DNA of 64,000 nucleotides, taken from positions 62,001 to 126,000 of the forward strand of contig CAWFJG010000029.1 in assembly GCA_963816065.1 (NCBI GenBank). Direction: 5' to 3'. The first letter of the stretch is position 1. Each line of letters begins with the position of its first letter. Below are positions 38,869 through 48,758 of this stretch, in pieces. Source of the DNA: Roseiarcus sp963816065 (lineage in GTDB: Bacteria; Pseudomonadota; Alphaproteobacteria; Rhizobiales; Beijerinckiaceae). Position numbers and translations under genes: made by a program. The notes beneath the pieces are model-generated. The model worked only from the letters and a program-made list of their open reading frames with translations. It did not search any database and was not told where the DNA came from.

Positions 38869-39044
38869 AAAGATGGAATCCGCGCCCGGAAAAATCGAGG
38901 CGAGCCCGACGGCGCAGGACCCCCTCCTCCCGCTTCAGCAGGAAGAGGGGCTTGGGCGGTTTGCGGGCGAAGATGCCGCCATGGGGCCGAGGGTCGCCCG
39001 GAAAACCCGCCGCAAGTCTCTGAAAAGATTGAATCCGCGCCCGG
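38777..39044. repeat. Tandem direct repeat, two copies with a 155-base period
   Basis: 53-base cores at 38837-38889 and 38992-39044 differ at two positions (GGTCGCCCGGAARACCCGCC start, then CAAGTCTCTGAAAAGATKGA). The upstream halves are more diverged but share CCCGCTTCA and GAGGGGYTTGGG blocks. The duplication covers the C-terminal end of the preceding disrupted gene and stops about 115 bases before the DUF1015 gene. Confidence 0.7.
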
Positions 39045-39160
39045 CGCCCGGCGGCGGCCACGCGTCCAGCGCCCTCGGGCCCAGGCCAGCCGTGGCGGTT
39101 CGCTAGCCAGGCGCCGTCAGGCAGAGCAAACCTTGGCGCCCACCAGCCTCGAGAGCCTTC

Positions 39161-40386
39161 ATGACCCTGATCAAGCCCTTTCGCGCCCTGCGGCCGGCGC
39201 CTGGCCGCGCCGCCGAGGTTTTGGCGCCGCCCTACGACGTGCTGTCGAGCGCAGAGGCGCGCGAGCGCGCCAAGGGCAGGCCGTGGAGCTTTCTGCATGT
39301 CTCGAAGGCCGAGATCGATCTCGATCCGGCGGTCGACCCTCACGACCCCGCCGTCTACGCCAAGGCCGCCGAGGCGCTTCGCGGCATGATCAGGCTGGCG
39401 TGCTCGCGCGCGACGCCGAGCCCGGCTACTATGTCTATCGCCTCACCTGGCGCGGTCGTGTCGAGACCGGTTTCGCGGCCGCAGCCTCGCTTGCCGCCTA
39501 TGCCGAGAACCGCATCCGCAAGCACGAGCTGACGACGCTGGCCAAGGAGGATGACCGCGTCCGCCAGATCGAGGCCGTCAATGCGCAGACCGGCCCGGTC
39601 ATGCTCGCCTATCCGGAAACGCCTGCGATAGACGCGCGGCTGGCCGAGGTCACGGCGGGTAAACCCGCAGTCGACGTGACCGCCGAGGATGGCGTCCGCC
39701 ACGAGCTTTGGCCTGTGTTCGAGCCGGAGCCGGTCGCCGCGCTGACACGCGCCGTCGACGCCCTGTCGGCGCTCTACATCGCCGACGGCCATCACCGCTC
39801 GGCGGCGGCGCTGCGGGTCGCAGAGACGCGCGGGATCAAAGACGGCTCGTTCCTCGCCGTCCTGCTGCCGCAGCAGCAGATGACCATCCTCGACTACAAC
39901 CGCGTGCTGCGCGATCTGAACGGGCACACTCCCGACGCGGTCTTAAGCGAGCTCGGCCGCCGATACACGGTCGAGCCGAGCGGCGGCCCGGCGCGCCCGG
40001 CCAAGGCGGACGAAGTCGGCATGGTTCTGGACGGCCGCTGGTGGAAGCTCAAACTCAGGCCGGAGATCCTTGCAGAAGCGCTCGGGAGCGGAGATCCGGT
40101 AGCGCGGCTGCCGGTGACGCTGCTCGCCAAACACGTGATCGAGCCTATTTTCGGTGTCACCGATCCGCGCCGCGACAAGCGGATCGACTTCGTTGGCGGC
40201 GGCCGGGGGATCGGGGAACTGGAACGGCTCGTCGCGTCCGGCGACGCAGCGATCGCGTTCGCGCTCCATCCGACGGAAATGAAGGACCTCATGGCGGTCG
40301 CCGACGCCGGTGAGATCATGCCGCCGAAGTCGACCTGGTTCGAGCCGAAGCTCGCCGACGGCATGGTCAGCGCCATACTGGACTGA
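39161..40386 (+). CDS. DUF1015 family protein (frameshifted)
   Basis: About 408 residues after correction. The N-terminal frame has PFRALRPAPGRAAEVLAPPY, including the conserved PPYDV, and breaks near 39395, where one missing base separates ALRGMIR from GVLARDAEPGYYVYRL. The 1226-base span is 3n+2, consistent with one deletion. The central signature YIADGHHRSAAALR is intact, as is the C-terminal FALHPTEMKDLMAVADAGEIMPPKSTWFEPK (read in two parts here). DUF1015 proteins are widespread in bacteria and often lie near serine biosynthesis genes. Their biochemical role is unknown to me, though HHR and PPKSTWFEPK suggest a catalytic pocket. Confidence 0.85.
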
Positions 40387-40479
40387 GAGCGCGGACCCCC
40401 GGTCGCCCGAAACAGGGCGTGCGCCGTGAATTTGGCTTAAGATGCGATCAGCACTCACGAGAGACATTCAGAGGGCGAA

Positions 40480-41574
40480 ATGGCTGAGCGAGAGATTGGC
40501 GTTGGAATCGTCGGCTTTGGACTGGGCGGGCGGGTCTTTCACGCGCCTTTTGTGGAGGCTGTCGGCGGGCTCCGCTTGGCGGCAATCTTGCAGCGGAAAG
40601 GCGACGAGGCCGCCAGGGCCTATCCTGCGGCGCACGTCGTGCGCTCGCTCGACGCCATGCTGGCGGACAAGACGATCGAGCTCGTCGTCATCACCACGCC
40701 GAGCGCCACCCATTTCGAACTGGCCAGACAGGTCCTGGAGGCTGGTAAGCATGTCGTCGTCGACAAGCCCTTTACCGCAACCAGCCAAGAGGCGCGGGAG
40801 CTCGACCGGCTTGCCCGGAGCAAGGGGGTCATGGCGGTTCCGTTTCACAACCGCCGCTGGGACGGGGATTTCCTGACCATCAAGACGCTGATCGCCGACG
40901 AGGCCGTCGGACGGCTCGTCACATTCGAGTTGCACTTCGATCGCTTCCGTCCCATAGTGGTCGAGGGCAAATGGCAGGAGGCGGCCAATCCGGCGAATGG
41001 CATGCTGTTCGACCTCGGACCGCATCTGGTCGATCAGGCGCTAGCGCTGTTCGGGGCGCCAGAATCGATCACCGCGAGCGTCCGCCTCGATCGCGACGGA
41101 ACCGCAATCGAGGACGCCTTCGATATCACGCTGAGCTATTCGAGACCGAACGGCAAGCGGCTCTTGGCGCATTGCCGGACGAGCTATCTGGCCTGCGAAA
41201 ATGCGCCTCGGTTCCTGCTGCACGGGACGAGAGGCAGCTTTCGCAAATACGGGCTCGATCCGCAGGAGCCTGCGTTGGTCGGCGGCGCCAAAGTTCCGGC
41301 GGAAGGGTCAGCGGACGTGTGGCTGCGAGAGCCCGAGCAGGCTTGGGGCAAGCTGACGATTGCGCCGAACCCGCGCGATCCGGAGCGGCTGGTCGAGAGT
41401 ACGGTGAAGACGCAGGCCGGCGACTATCGCGGCTTCTATGCGAATGTCCGCGACGCAATCCTCGGCGCGGCGTCGCTCGAGCTGACTGGCGAGGACGGAT
41501 TCCGCGTCATCCGGATGCTTGAGCTGGCCCGGCAGAGCTCGTTGGAGGGGCGCACGGTGAGGGTGGAGTTCTAG
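40480..41574 (+). CDS. Gfo/Idh/MocA family NAD(P)-dependent oxidoreductase
   Basis: 364 residues. The N-terminal Rossmann motif is VGIVGFGLGGRVFHAPF (about 8-24). The family's ITTPSATHFELARQVLEAGK and VVVDKPFTATSQEA segments include the EKP-like DKP lysine that orients the nicotinamide. The C-terminal sheet domain contains MLFDLGPHLVDQALALFG, the conserved DLGxHxxD motif. Members oxidise or reduce sugars, inositols and their derivatives. It is not in an obvious operon with the sugar transporter 3 kb away, so the substrate is open. Confidence 0.9.
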   Translation: MAEREIGVGIVGFGLGGRVFHAPFVEAVGGLRLAAILQRKGDEAARAYPAAHVVRSLDAMLADKTIELVVITTPSATHFELARQVLEAGKHVVVDKPFTATSQEARELDRLARSKGVMAVPFHNRRWDGDFLTIKTLIADEAVGRLVTFELHFDRFRPIVVEGKWQEAANPANGMLFDLGPHLVDQALALFGAPESITASVRLDRDGTAIEDAFDITLSYSRPNGKRLLAHCRTSYLACENAPRFLLHGTRGSFRKYGLDPQEPALVGGAKVPAEGSADVWLREPEQAWGKLTIAPNPRDPERLVESTVKTQAGDYRGFYANVRDAILGAASLELTGEDGFRVIRMLELARQSSLEGRTVRVEF

Positions 41575-41686
41575 AGCGAGTTGAATTCGACTCGATTCGC
41601 AGTAGCGGCGCGCAATACGACAATCGAATCCGAGCGTCGCTGCGCTCCTCGGGATAACGGTTGCGTTCCAGCAATGGCCTGCTTTC

Positions 41687-43037
41687 TCAGGACAACAAAT
41701 CCCTAAAATAGGCGTTCAGAAGTCGGTCGCCGGGATCGAACTGCTTTCGTGCGTCCTTGAAGGCTTCGAGCCGCGCGCCCAGCGCCTTGCGCGCGATCGG
41801 AGCCGTGAGGCCCCACGTCTGGTTGAAAAGCGGCCAACCGCCGCGATCACTGCAGAACTGGTTGAAGGCGCGGAGGAAGGGTTGCCAGCCGGGATTGGCG
41901 GTCGACACCGGGTCGATGGTCATGACCGGCGCGTCGTAGGAATAGGAGAGCAGCGCGTTTTGGTCTTTCGCGATCCGATAGCCGACGAACAGCAGGTTCG
42001 TGCGGTAGCCGGCGCTTTGATAGTAGTCGTGGACGAAGGCCATCGTCTCTGTGAAAGCCTGCGGGTACGCTGATTCCGGAAAGGCGAACAGGCTGAACGT
42101 ATAGCGGCTGTCGTTCGAGACCGGCGGATAGTCAATGATCTGGTCGGGCGGCAGCGTGTGGTCCGATCGAACAAGATTTTCCAGTTTGAAGCGAAGCATG
42201 GCGCCGAAGCCGTCGATCACTTCGTAGCGGACGAAGGGAATCGGCACGGCGGCCTCCGTATCGTGCCCGAGCTTCGGCCCGAGCGTCCCCCAAAGATAGT
42301 TGCGTAGAATCCATGCGGAGCGATTCGGCTCGCCGGCTGCGCCCGGATTGTAGCTGCGGAACTCGACGGTGATCCGGTCGGAGAAGGGGAAAATGTAATA
42401 CATCATCGAGCAGCCGCGCGCCTTCAGCGAGTTCGAGCTTGGCGATGAACGCGTCGAGCGTGAAGGTTTCATGATAAACCTTCATCGGCGTAAGGGGGCG
42501 GATGCGGAAGGTGACCTCGTAGACGATGCCGAACAGGCCGTAGCTCGACCGCGCCTTCTGCATGAGGTCCGGTTGCGCGTCAGTGATTTCGAGAAGATCG
42601 CCGCTCGGCAGGACGAGCTTCATGCCGACGACATACGAACCGACTTGGCCAAACTCGCCGGGGAACGAGGCGTCTTTGGTTCCTGCGCACGCGGCGCTTC
42701 CGGCGGTCAGGCTGCCGATCTCCGTATTGACGTAGAATTGCAGGTCTCGCTTCTCGAGTTCGCGCGCCATGTCGATGTGACGCGCGCCCGCCTCGACCGT
42801 GATCGTGTCCGCGCCGATCTCGAGGATGCGGCTCATTGTCATGCGGATCAGCGTGCCCCCGTCCGCGACGCCGCACGGCGCGGTCGAATGGTTTGAACCG
42901 ACCGCGCGCACCGGCGAGGGATATTTCGCCGGGTTCTTCATCACCTCGACGATGTCGGCGACCGAATTGGCGTCGACGATCATTTGGGGATGGGAGACGA
43001 CGTCTCCGAACCAGTTGGCGACTTCGAGATTGGCCAT
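41687..43037 (-). CDS. FAD-linked oxidase, D-arabinono-1,4-lactone oxidase-like (frameshifted)
   Basis: About 450 codons after one correction. The N-terminal half is an FAD_binding_4 domain: PVRAVGSNHSTAPCGVADGG corresponds to the flavin-binding VRxxGxxHS motif, with ITVEAGARHIDMARELEKRD and EIGSLTAGSAACAGTKDASF next. The C-terminal half (PFVRYEVIDGFGAMLRFKLE to AFKDARKQFDPGDRLLNAYF) is ALO-like, including the terminal FDP motif. The frame breaks near 42410 between LELAEGARLLDD and the second frame; the 1351-base span is 3n+1. A start at 43052 is also possible. It probably oxidises an aldonolactone or similar alcohol with oxygen; which one is unknown. Confidence 0.75.
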
Positions 43038-43271
43038 CAGCGACGCCCCCATCCGGCTCCGCGCGTTCCATGGATAGGACGATAGAGTTGACGGAAAGGC
43101 AAGCTCGCCGGCAGCCCAGCGCACATGCCGCGACCGGCGGTCAGAACGCAGCCATAGCGTCCATTCCCCAAGAGAGGCGTCAAACAGAATTCACAAAATG
43201 GGCTCTGGCCCAGGGCCCGCGACGGCGCTGCACGTTCAGCTTCACGTTCGGGCTCGTTTGCGAGGCCGCAT

Positions 43272-43625
43272 TCACCCTTTGTGCGCGAGCCAGCTCGTCA
43301 CCACCGAAAGGCCCTGCCCGGTCGGGACCAGATATACGACGAGGCGGTTGTTGTCGTAGACTTCGAAGGTCAGCGCCTCGCACTGAGAGTTGTCTGCGGC
43401 CAGCACGCCGCAAGTGGTCGTCTGCGACGAAATCGGCGACCAACCGACGGCGATGATTGCGATCTCTCGCGGCATGCCGACCTGGAGCTGCTGACTCGCC
43501 TGAAAGGCGTCGAAGGGCGGCGGGTATGAATCCCTGATCGCCGGAAAGCCGCCCGGCGCGCAGCCGCCGAGCAAGGCCGCCATGGCGAAGATCGCAAGTC
43601 GAGAACGCAAGCGCCGCCTCTGCAA
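43272..43625 (-). CDS. Small lipoprotein, unknown function
   Basis: 117 residues with a lipoprotein signal: AIFAMAALLGGC, cysteine at about 22, hence lipidated and anchored to a membrane. The mature part (APGGFPAIRDSYPPPFDAFQ, then QVGMPREIAIIAVGWSPISS) ends with an Arg/Leu/Val-rich segment RLVVYLVPTGQGLSVVTSWL. The QVGMPREIAIIAVGWSP segment with an internal TTTCG resembles the SmpA/BamE-like fold (GMTREEV..LG.P), but that is a weak comparison. No operon partner. The 290 bases to ligA carry no other gene. Confidence 0.6.
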   Translation of the reverse strand: MQRRRLRSRLAIFAMAALLGGCAPGGFPAIRDSYPPPFDAFQASQQLQVGMPREIAIIAVGWSPISSQTTTCGVLAADNSQCEALTFEVYDNNRLVVYLVPTGQGLSVVTSWLAHKG

Positions 43626-43916
43626 GTTACGATCGCGAACGGAGGAGCGACGCGGGAATCGCGGCGCGGACCAGCGTTCGGTCGGACCGAATTTCGGGCA
43701 AGAGGATTAGCGTCGGGTTAAACCTGAGGTTGCACTTCACGAATTTATGCTAACAGGGGTTGTCCAGCCCCCGCCCGGCGACGTCCGAACCGAAGGGTTG
43801 GCCACCGGCTTGCCAATCCGGCCGCTTCCGTCGCGAACCCATTCCCGGCCTTGCCGCCACAGGTACGCTCACGGCGGCGCCTTCCTCCAAGCGCGGCCCT
43901 GCGCTAGCCTTGAGCC

Positions 43917-46001
43917 ATGACGAAAAAGCCGCAGCCGGCCCAAACCCTCGCCCTGGCGCGCGCCGAGCATGCCCGCCTCGGCGCCGAGATCGCCGGGCAC
44001 GACAAGCGCTACTATCAGGAAGACGCGCCGAGCGTCTCCGACGCCGAATACGACGACCTGCGGCGGCGCTATCAGGCGCTCGAGGCGGCCTTCCCGGAGC
44101 TGGCCGACTCCAACTCGCTCTCCCGCAAGGTGGGCGCCGCCCCGGCCGAGAAATTCGCCAAGGTGCGCCACGCCGTGCCGATGCTGTCGCTCGGCAACAT
44201 CTTCGCCGACGAGGAGGTCGATGAGTTTTGCGCCCGGGTGAGGCGCTTTCTCGGCCTTCGCGAAGACGTCCCCCTCGCCATGACCGCCGAGCCCAAGATC
44301 GACGGCCTCTCCTGCACCCTCCGCTACGAGGACGGCGAACTCAGGCAGGCGGCCACGCGGGGAGACGGCTACGAAGGAGAGGACGTCACCGCCAACGTCC
44401 GCACGATCAAGGCTATCCCGAACCGCCTGACCGGAGCGCCGAAGATCTTTGAGGCCCGCGGCGAGGTCTATATGCGCCTCGCCGACTTCGCCGCGCTCAA
44501 CGCCCGCCAGGCGGAGGCCGGCAAGCCGACCTTCGCCAATCCGCGCAATTTCGCCGCCGGATCGCTGCGCCAGCTCGACCCCCGCATCACCGCCTCGCGT
44601 CCGCTCGCCTTCTTCGCCTACGCCTGGGGCGAGGTCAGCGAACCCTTCGCCTCGACCCAGTTCGGGGCGATCGAGGCCATGGCCCGCTTCGGTCTGCCGA
44701 CCAATCCGCGCACAAAACTCTGCCGGTCGGCGGCGGACCTCGTCGCCCATTACCACGCCATCGAGGCTGAGCGCGCCAACCTCGGCTACGACATCGACGG
44801 CGTCGTCTACAAGGTCGACGACCTTGCGCTCCAGCAGCGGCTCGGCTTCGTCTCCCGCTCGCCGCGTTGGGCGACGGCGCACAAGTTTCCGGCCGAGCGG
44901 GCGACGACCGTGCTCGAGGCGATCGAGATCCAGGTCGGCCGCACCGGCGCGCTGACGCCCGTCGCCAAGCTCAAGCCCGTCACCGTCGGCGGCGTGGTCG
45001 TCTCGAACGCGACCTTGCATAACGAAGACGAGATCGCCCGCAAGGACGTCCGGATCGGCGATACGGTGGTGGTGCAGCGCGCCGGCGACGTCATCCCGCA
45101 GGTCGTCGAGGTCGTGCTCGACAAGCGCGCTCCCGGCGCCGAGCCGTTCAAGTTCCCCGAGACCTGCCCAGCCTGCGGCTCGGCGGCGCTTCGCGAACTC
45201 GACGAAAAGACCGGCGAGGCCGACGTCGTGCGCCGCTGCACCGGTCACCTCGTCTGCCCGGCGCAGGCGGTCGAGGGGCTGAAGCACTTCGCCTCGCGCA
45301 ACGCCTTCGATATCGAGGGTCTTGGCGACAAGCAGATCGAGCTCTTCTTCAAGGAAGGGCTCGTCCGCACCCCGGCCGACATCTTCACCCTCAGCGCCCG
45401 CGACGGCCAGGGGCGTCCGCCCTTGCGCGACTGGGAGGGGTTTGGCGAAACCTCGGTGAAAAACTTGTTCGACGCCATCGACTTGCGCCGGACCATCGCC
45501 CTCAATCGCTTTCTGTTCGCCCTCGGGATCCGCCACGTCGGCGAGACCAACGCGCGCCGGCTCGCCCGCCACTTTCGCGACTGGGAGACGTTCCGCGCCG
45601 CCGCTCGGGCGGCGGATGCGGCCGAGGAGCTGGGAAGCGTCGAGGGCATCGGGCCGGTCGTGGCCGAGACGGTCGCCGACTTCTTCGCCGAGCCGCGCAA
45701 CGAGGCGGCGCTCGACGCGCTCTTGCGAGAGGTGACGGTCGAGCCGATGGAGGCCGTCGCCGCCGGCCATCCGCTCGCCGGCAAGACCATCGTCTTCACC
45801 GGCTCGCTCGAGCGGATGAGCCGCGACGAGGCCAAGGCCATGGCCGAACGGCTGGGCGCCAAGGTGTCGGGGTCGATCTCGGGCAAGACCGATCTGGTCG
45901 TCGCGGGTCCTGGCGCCGGCTCGAAACTTGCAAAAGCGCGCGAACTCGGCGTCGAGACGATCGACGAGGAGGAATGGGTGAAGCGGGCGGGCGGCGGTTA
46001 A
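43917..46001 (+). CDS. ligA: NAD-dependent DNA ligase LigA
   Basis: 694 residues, intact. Domain order is normal: Ia (YYQEDAPSVSDAEYDDLRRR), adenylation domain with catalytic K127 in AEPKIDGLSC, OB-fold, a four-cysteine zinc finger (CPACGS...RRCTGHLVCP), helix-hairpin-helix domains (IEGLGDKQIE, GIRHVGETNARRLA) and a C-terminal BRCT domain (GKTIVFTGSLERMSRDEAKA). It seals nicks in replication and repair. It precedes cbiD by 25 bases on the same strand, so cbiD may be read through from ligA. Confidence 0.97.
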   Translation: MTKKPQPAQTLALARAEHARLGAEIAGHDKRYYQEDAPSVSDAEYDDLRRRYQALEAAFPELADSNSLSRKVGAAPAEKFAKVRHAVPMLSLGNIFADEEVDEFCARVRRFLGLREDVPLAMTAEPKIDGLSCTLRYEDGELRQAATRGDGYEGEDVTANVRTIKAIPNRLTGAPKIFEARGEVYMRLADFAALNARQAEAGKPTFANPRNFAAGSLRQLDPRITASRPLAFFAYAWGEVSEPFASTQFGAIEAMARFGLPTNPRTKLCRSAADLVAHYHAIEAERANLGYDIDGVVYKVDDLALQQRLGFVSRSPRWATAHKFPAERATTVLEAIEIQVGRTGALTPVAKLKPVTVGGVVVSNATLHNEDEIARKDVRIGDTVVVQRAGDVIPQVVEVVLDKRAPGAEPFKFPETCPACGSAALRELDEKTGEADVVRRCTGHLVCPAQAVEGLKHFASRNAFDIEGLGDKQIELFFKEGLVRTPADIFTLSARDGQGRPPLRDWEGFGETSVKNLFDAIDLRRTIALNRFLFALGIRHVGETNARRLARHFRDWETFRAAARAADAAEELGSVEGIGPVVAETVADFFAEPRNEAALDALLREVTVEPMEAVAAGHPLAGKTIVFTGSLERMSRDEAKAMAERLGAKVSGSISGKTDLVVAGPGAGSKLAKARELGVETIDEEEWVKRAGGG

Positions 46002-46026
46002 GCGCGGGGACGTCTTGGAGAGCCCG

Positions 46027-47144
46027 ATGAGCGAAGCGGACTCGCAAGCGCCCATGCGGCGCGGCTGGACCACCGGCGCCTGCGCGAGTGGCGCTGCGCG
46101 CGCGGCGTTCGAGGCGCTGCTGACCGGCGTCTTTCCCGATCCCGTGCCGGTCGCGCTGCCGAAGGGCCTGAGGCCCGCTTTCGCTCTGGCCAGGGCCGAC
46201 CTCGGTCACGTGGAAGCGACGGCGGGGATCGTCAAGGACGCCGGCGACGATCCCGACGTGACGCATGGCGCCTTGATCCTGGCGACGGTGCGGTTTGCCG
46301 CGCGGGGCGTCGGGCGTCGCCTTTCGCGCCGGCCGAGGGGTCGGCACGGTGACGCGGCCGGGCCTGCCGCTGCCGCCTGGCGAGCCGGCGATCAATCCGG
46401 CCCCGCGCGCGATGATCCGGACAAACCTCGGCGAGATCGCCGGTCGGGTCGGCGTCGCCGCCGACGTCGAGGTCGAGATTTCCGTCCCCGATGGCGAGAG
46501 GATCGCCGAGCGCACCGCCAACGGCCGGCTCGGCATCGTCGGCGGCCTGTCGATCCTCGGCACCACCGGCGTCGTCGTGCCCTATTCTTGCGCGGCCTGG
46601 ATCCACTCGATCATGCGCGGCGTCGATGTCGCCCGGGCGAGCGGTTTGACCCACATCGGCGCGGCGACCGGCGACGTCTCCGAAGCCGCCATCCGGGCGC
46701 GCGACGGCCTGCCCGAGCATGCGCTGATCGACATGGGCGACTTTGTCGGCGGGATGCTCAAATACCTGCGGGTCCATCCCGTCGCCCGCGTCACCATCGC
46801 CGGCGGGCCGGCCAAGATGACCAAGCTGGCGCAGGGCCTGCTCGACCTGCACTCCAAGCGCGGCTCGGTCGATCTCGCCGCGCTCGCCGAGCGCGTGGCC
46901 GAAGCGGGCGGCGCAGCCGACGCTGTGCGCGGCGATCGCCGCCGCCAACAGCGGCCTGCACGCCTTCGAGCTCGCCGCGGCGGCCGGCTTCGACCTGCCC
47001 GGGCTGATCGCCGAAGGCGCGTGGCGCACGGCGGCGCGCGTGCTCGCCGGCTCGCCGACCGAACTCGAGATCGCCGTCGTCGGCCGCGACGGGCGCATCC
47101 TGGCGACGAGCGGGTTTCGGCCTGTCTGTAGCCCCACTCGCTGA
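46027..47144 (+). CDS. cbiD: Cobalt-precorrin-5B (C1)-methyltransferase CbiD (two frameshifts)
   Basis: About 371 residues once two inserted bases are removed (span 3n+2). N-terminus MRRGWTTGACASGAARAAFE is diagnostic for CbiD. After VRFAARGV the frame changes near 46300 to AGRGVGTVTRPGLPLPPGEP, then NGRLGIVGGLSILGTTGVV and AWIHSIMRGVDVARASG. A second break near 46920 leads to CAAIAAANSGLHAFELAAAA and the end SGFRPVCSPTR. CbiD performs the C1 methylation and ring-carbon extrusion step, replacing CobF of the classical aerobic pathway. GGAG precedes the start by seven bases. Confidence 0.9.
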
Positions 47145-47170
47145 GCGCGGCTCCGGGCGCGGCAGGGCTG

Positions 47171-47563
47171 TTACTTCGACTCCCGAAACAAATCGGGCCT
47201 GCCGCTCATGAAGGCGATGATGGCGCGGTAGTCGTCGTCGGCACAGGGGCAGAGGCCGCGCGGCGGCATGGCGTTGCGGCCGTTCTTGACCGAGGCGAGG
47301 AGGCCGTCGGGGCCGCGCGCGGCGATGCGCGGCGCCCAGTCCGAGGTCCGCCCGACCAGCGGCGCGCCGTTGCCCGCGACGCCGTGGCAGTTCTTGCACG
47401 ACCGGCCGAACAAGGCCGCCAGCGCCGGCGGCGACGGCTCGGCCCGCAACGCATAGTCGATCTCCGCCTGGGACGGACCCGCCGGGTGCGCGCCTTGATG
47501 CGAACGGCCGCACGAGGCGAGGAGAACGGCGGCGGTCAATGCGGCGAACAGGCTCGGGCGCAT
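47171..47563 (-). CDS. Cytochrome c5-like lipoprotein
   Basis: 130 residues. MRPSLFAALTAAVLLASCGR is a lipoprotein signal with the lipobox cysteine in LLASC. One heme c site, FGRSCKNCHGVAG (CxxCH), is followed by GRNAMPPRGLCPCADDDYRA: the methionine ligand (AMPP) and the cysteine pair typical of c5/c555 cytochromes. It therefore carries electrons in the periplasm. It is the last gene of the cobL-cobE-cobM run, 30 bases after cobM, which is an unexpected place for a cytochrome. A role in cobalamin synthesis is unproven. Start chosen as MRPSL at 47563; an upstream frame extends to 47590. Confidence 0.85.
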   Translation of the reverse strand: MRPSLFAALTAAVLLASCGRSHQGAHPAGPSQAEIDYALRAEPSPPALAALFGRSCKNCHGVAGNGAPLVGRTSDWAPRIAARGPDGLLASVKNGRNAMPPRGLCPCADDDYRAIIAFMSGRPDLFRESK

Positions 47564-47593
47564 CGTTCCCCTCTGCTGTCTTGCGCGCATGCG

Positions 47594-48368
47594 TCAGTCG
47601 TCGTCTCTCGCGGCCCCGCCACGAAACCGGCGCACATAAGCGGCGTTGTAGAGTTCGCTCTCGCGAAAATCCTCGGCCCCGAGCGCCGGGCCGACGAGAA
47701 TGATCGCGGTGCGCTCGACGGGCGTCGCGCTCATCGCCTCGACGAGGCCCCCGAGCGGCGCGCTGACGACCCGCTCGTCCGGCCAGGACGCCCGGGCGAC
47801 GACGGCGGCCGGGCAGTCGGCCCCATAGTGGGGCAGAAGCTCGGCGACCACGCGGTCGAGCGCGTGGATCGAGAGATGAATGGCTAGCGTCGCGCCGGTC
47901 GCGGCAAAAGCGGCGAGGGTCTCCCGCTCCGGCATGGGCGAGGCGCGCCCCGAGGTGCGGGTCAGCGCCAGCGATTGTGCGAGCCCCGGCAGGGTCAGCT
48001 CGCGCTTCAGCGCAGCGGCGGCGGCGGCGAAGGCCGGCACGCCGGGAGTGACCGTATAGGGCACGCCGGCCGCGTCGAGCCGGCGCGCCTGCTCGCCCAT
48101 CGCGCTCCAGATCGAGAGATCGCCCGAATGAAGGCGGGCGACGTCCTTGCCCTCGGCCGTCGCCTCGAGGCAGAGCCCGACGATCGCGTCGAGATCGAGC
48201 GGCGCCGTGTCGACGATTTTGCGCGCCGGGCGGGCACTGCTCGATCAGCGCCTTCGGCACCAGCGAGCCCGCATAGAGGCAGACCGGGCAGCGCGCGATC
48301 AAGTCTCGCCCGCGCACCGTGATGAGATCGGGCGCGCCCGGGCCGGCGCCGATGAAATGCACGGTCAC
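47594..48368 (-). CDS. cobM: Precorrin-4 C11-methyltransferase CobM (frameshifted)
   Basis: SAM-dependent tetrapyrrole methylase, about 257 residues. The GTG start at 48368 gives TVHFIGAGPGAPDLITVRG and overlaps the cobE stop (GTGA). The frame breaks near 48227, where removing one C turns PPGAQNRR into PPGAKIVDTAPLDLD. It continues with VARLHSGDLSIWSAMGEQAR and PYTVTPGVPAFAAAAAALKR, family motifs of CobM/CbiF. The span is 3n+1, in agreement with one insertion. It methylates C11 of precorrin-4. Confidence 0.9.
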
Positions 48369-48758
48369 GGGCGTCCCTCCGCGACGGCGACGGCGCAGGT
48401 CGCGCCGCCTTCGGCGAGCCGGGGCCCGAGCAGCCGGCCGCCCGCGCCTGCGCCGGCGAGCGCCGCGGCTTCGGCGATGGCCGGGACGCCGAAGCGCGCC
48501 ATGACGGCCTCGGAGCGGGTCAGGACCCGCCCGGCTTCGGCCTGCAAAGCCTCCAAAGGCAGCGGCGTCAGCGGCGCCGCCATCAGCCGCGCCGCCTCGA
48601 CCAGCCCGGGCTCGTCCCGCTTTTGCGGCCAGGGTGAAGAGCCGCAGATCGCCCTCGGGCGCGCGGAATTCCGCCAGCGCCCGGCGGACGAGCGCGGCGA
48701 TCGTCGCGCCCTCGACGCCCGCGCGGCATCCGAGGCCGACGGCGACGACGCGGCTCAT
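48365..48758 (-). CDS. cobE: Cobalamin biosynthesis protein CobE (CbiG C-terminal family; frameshifted)
   Basis: About 130 residues after removing one base (span 3n+1). N-terminus MSRVVAVGLGCRAGVEGATI is typical of CobE/CbiG_C; the frame moves near 48625 to a second part containing LTPLPLEALQAEAGRVLTRS. CobE is found in aerobic-type clusters, possibly helping ring contraction or intermediate handling, but its biochemical role is not firmly known. The start overlaps the cobL stop (ATGA) and the stop overlaps the cobM start. Confidence 0.82.

Noticed and set aside
38777..39044. CRISPR array
   Set aside because: Only two long units with a 155-base period that extend into coding sequence; no short regular spacers and no cas genes.
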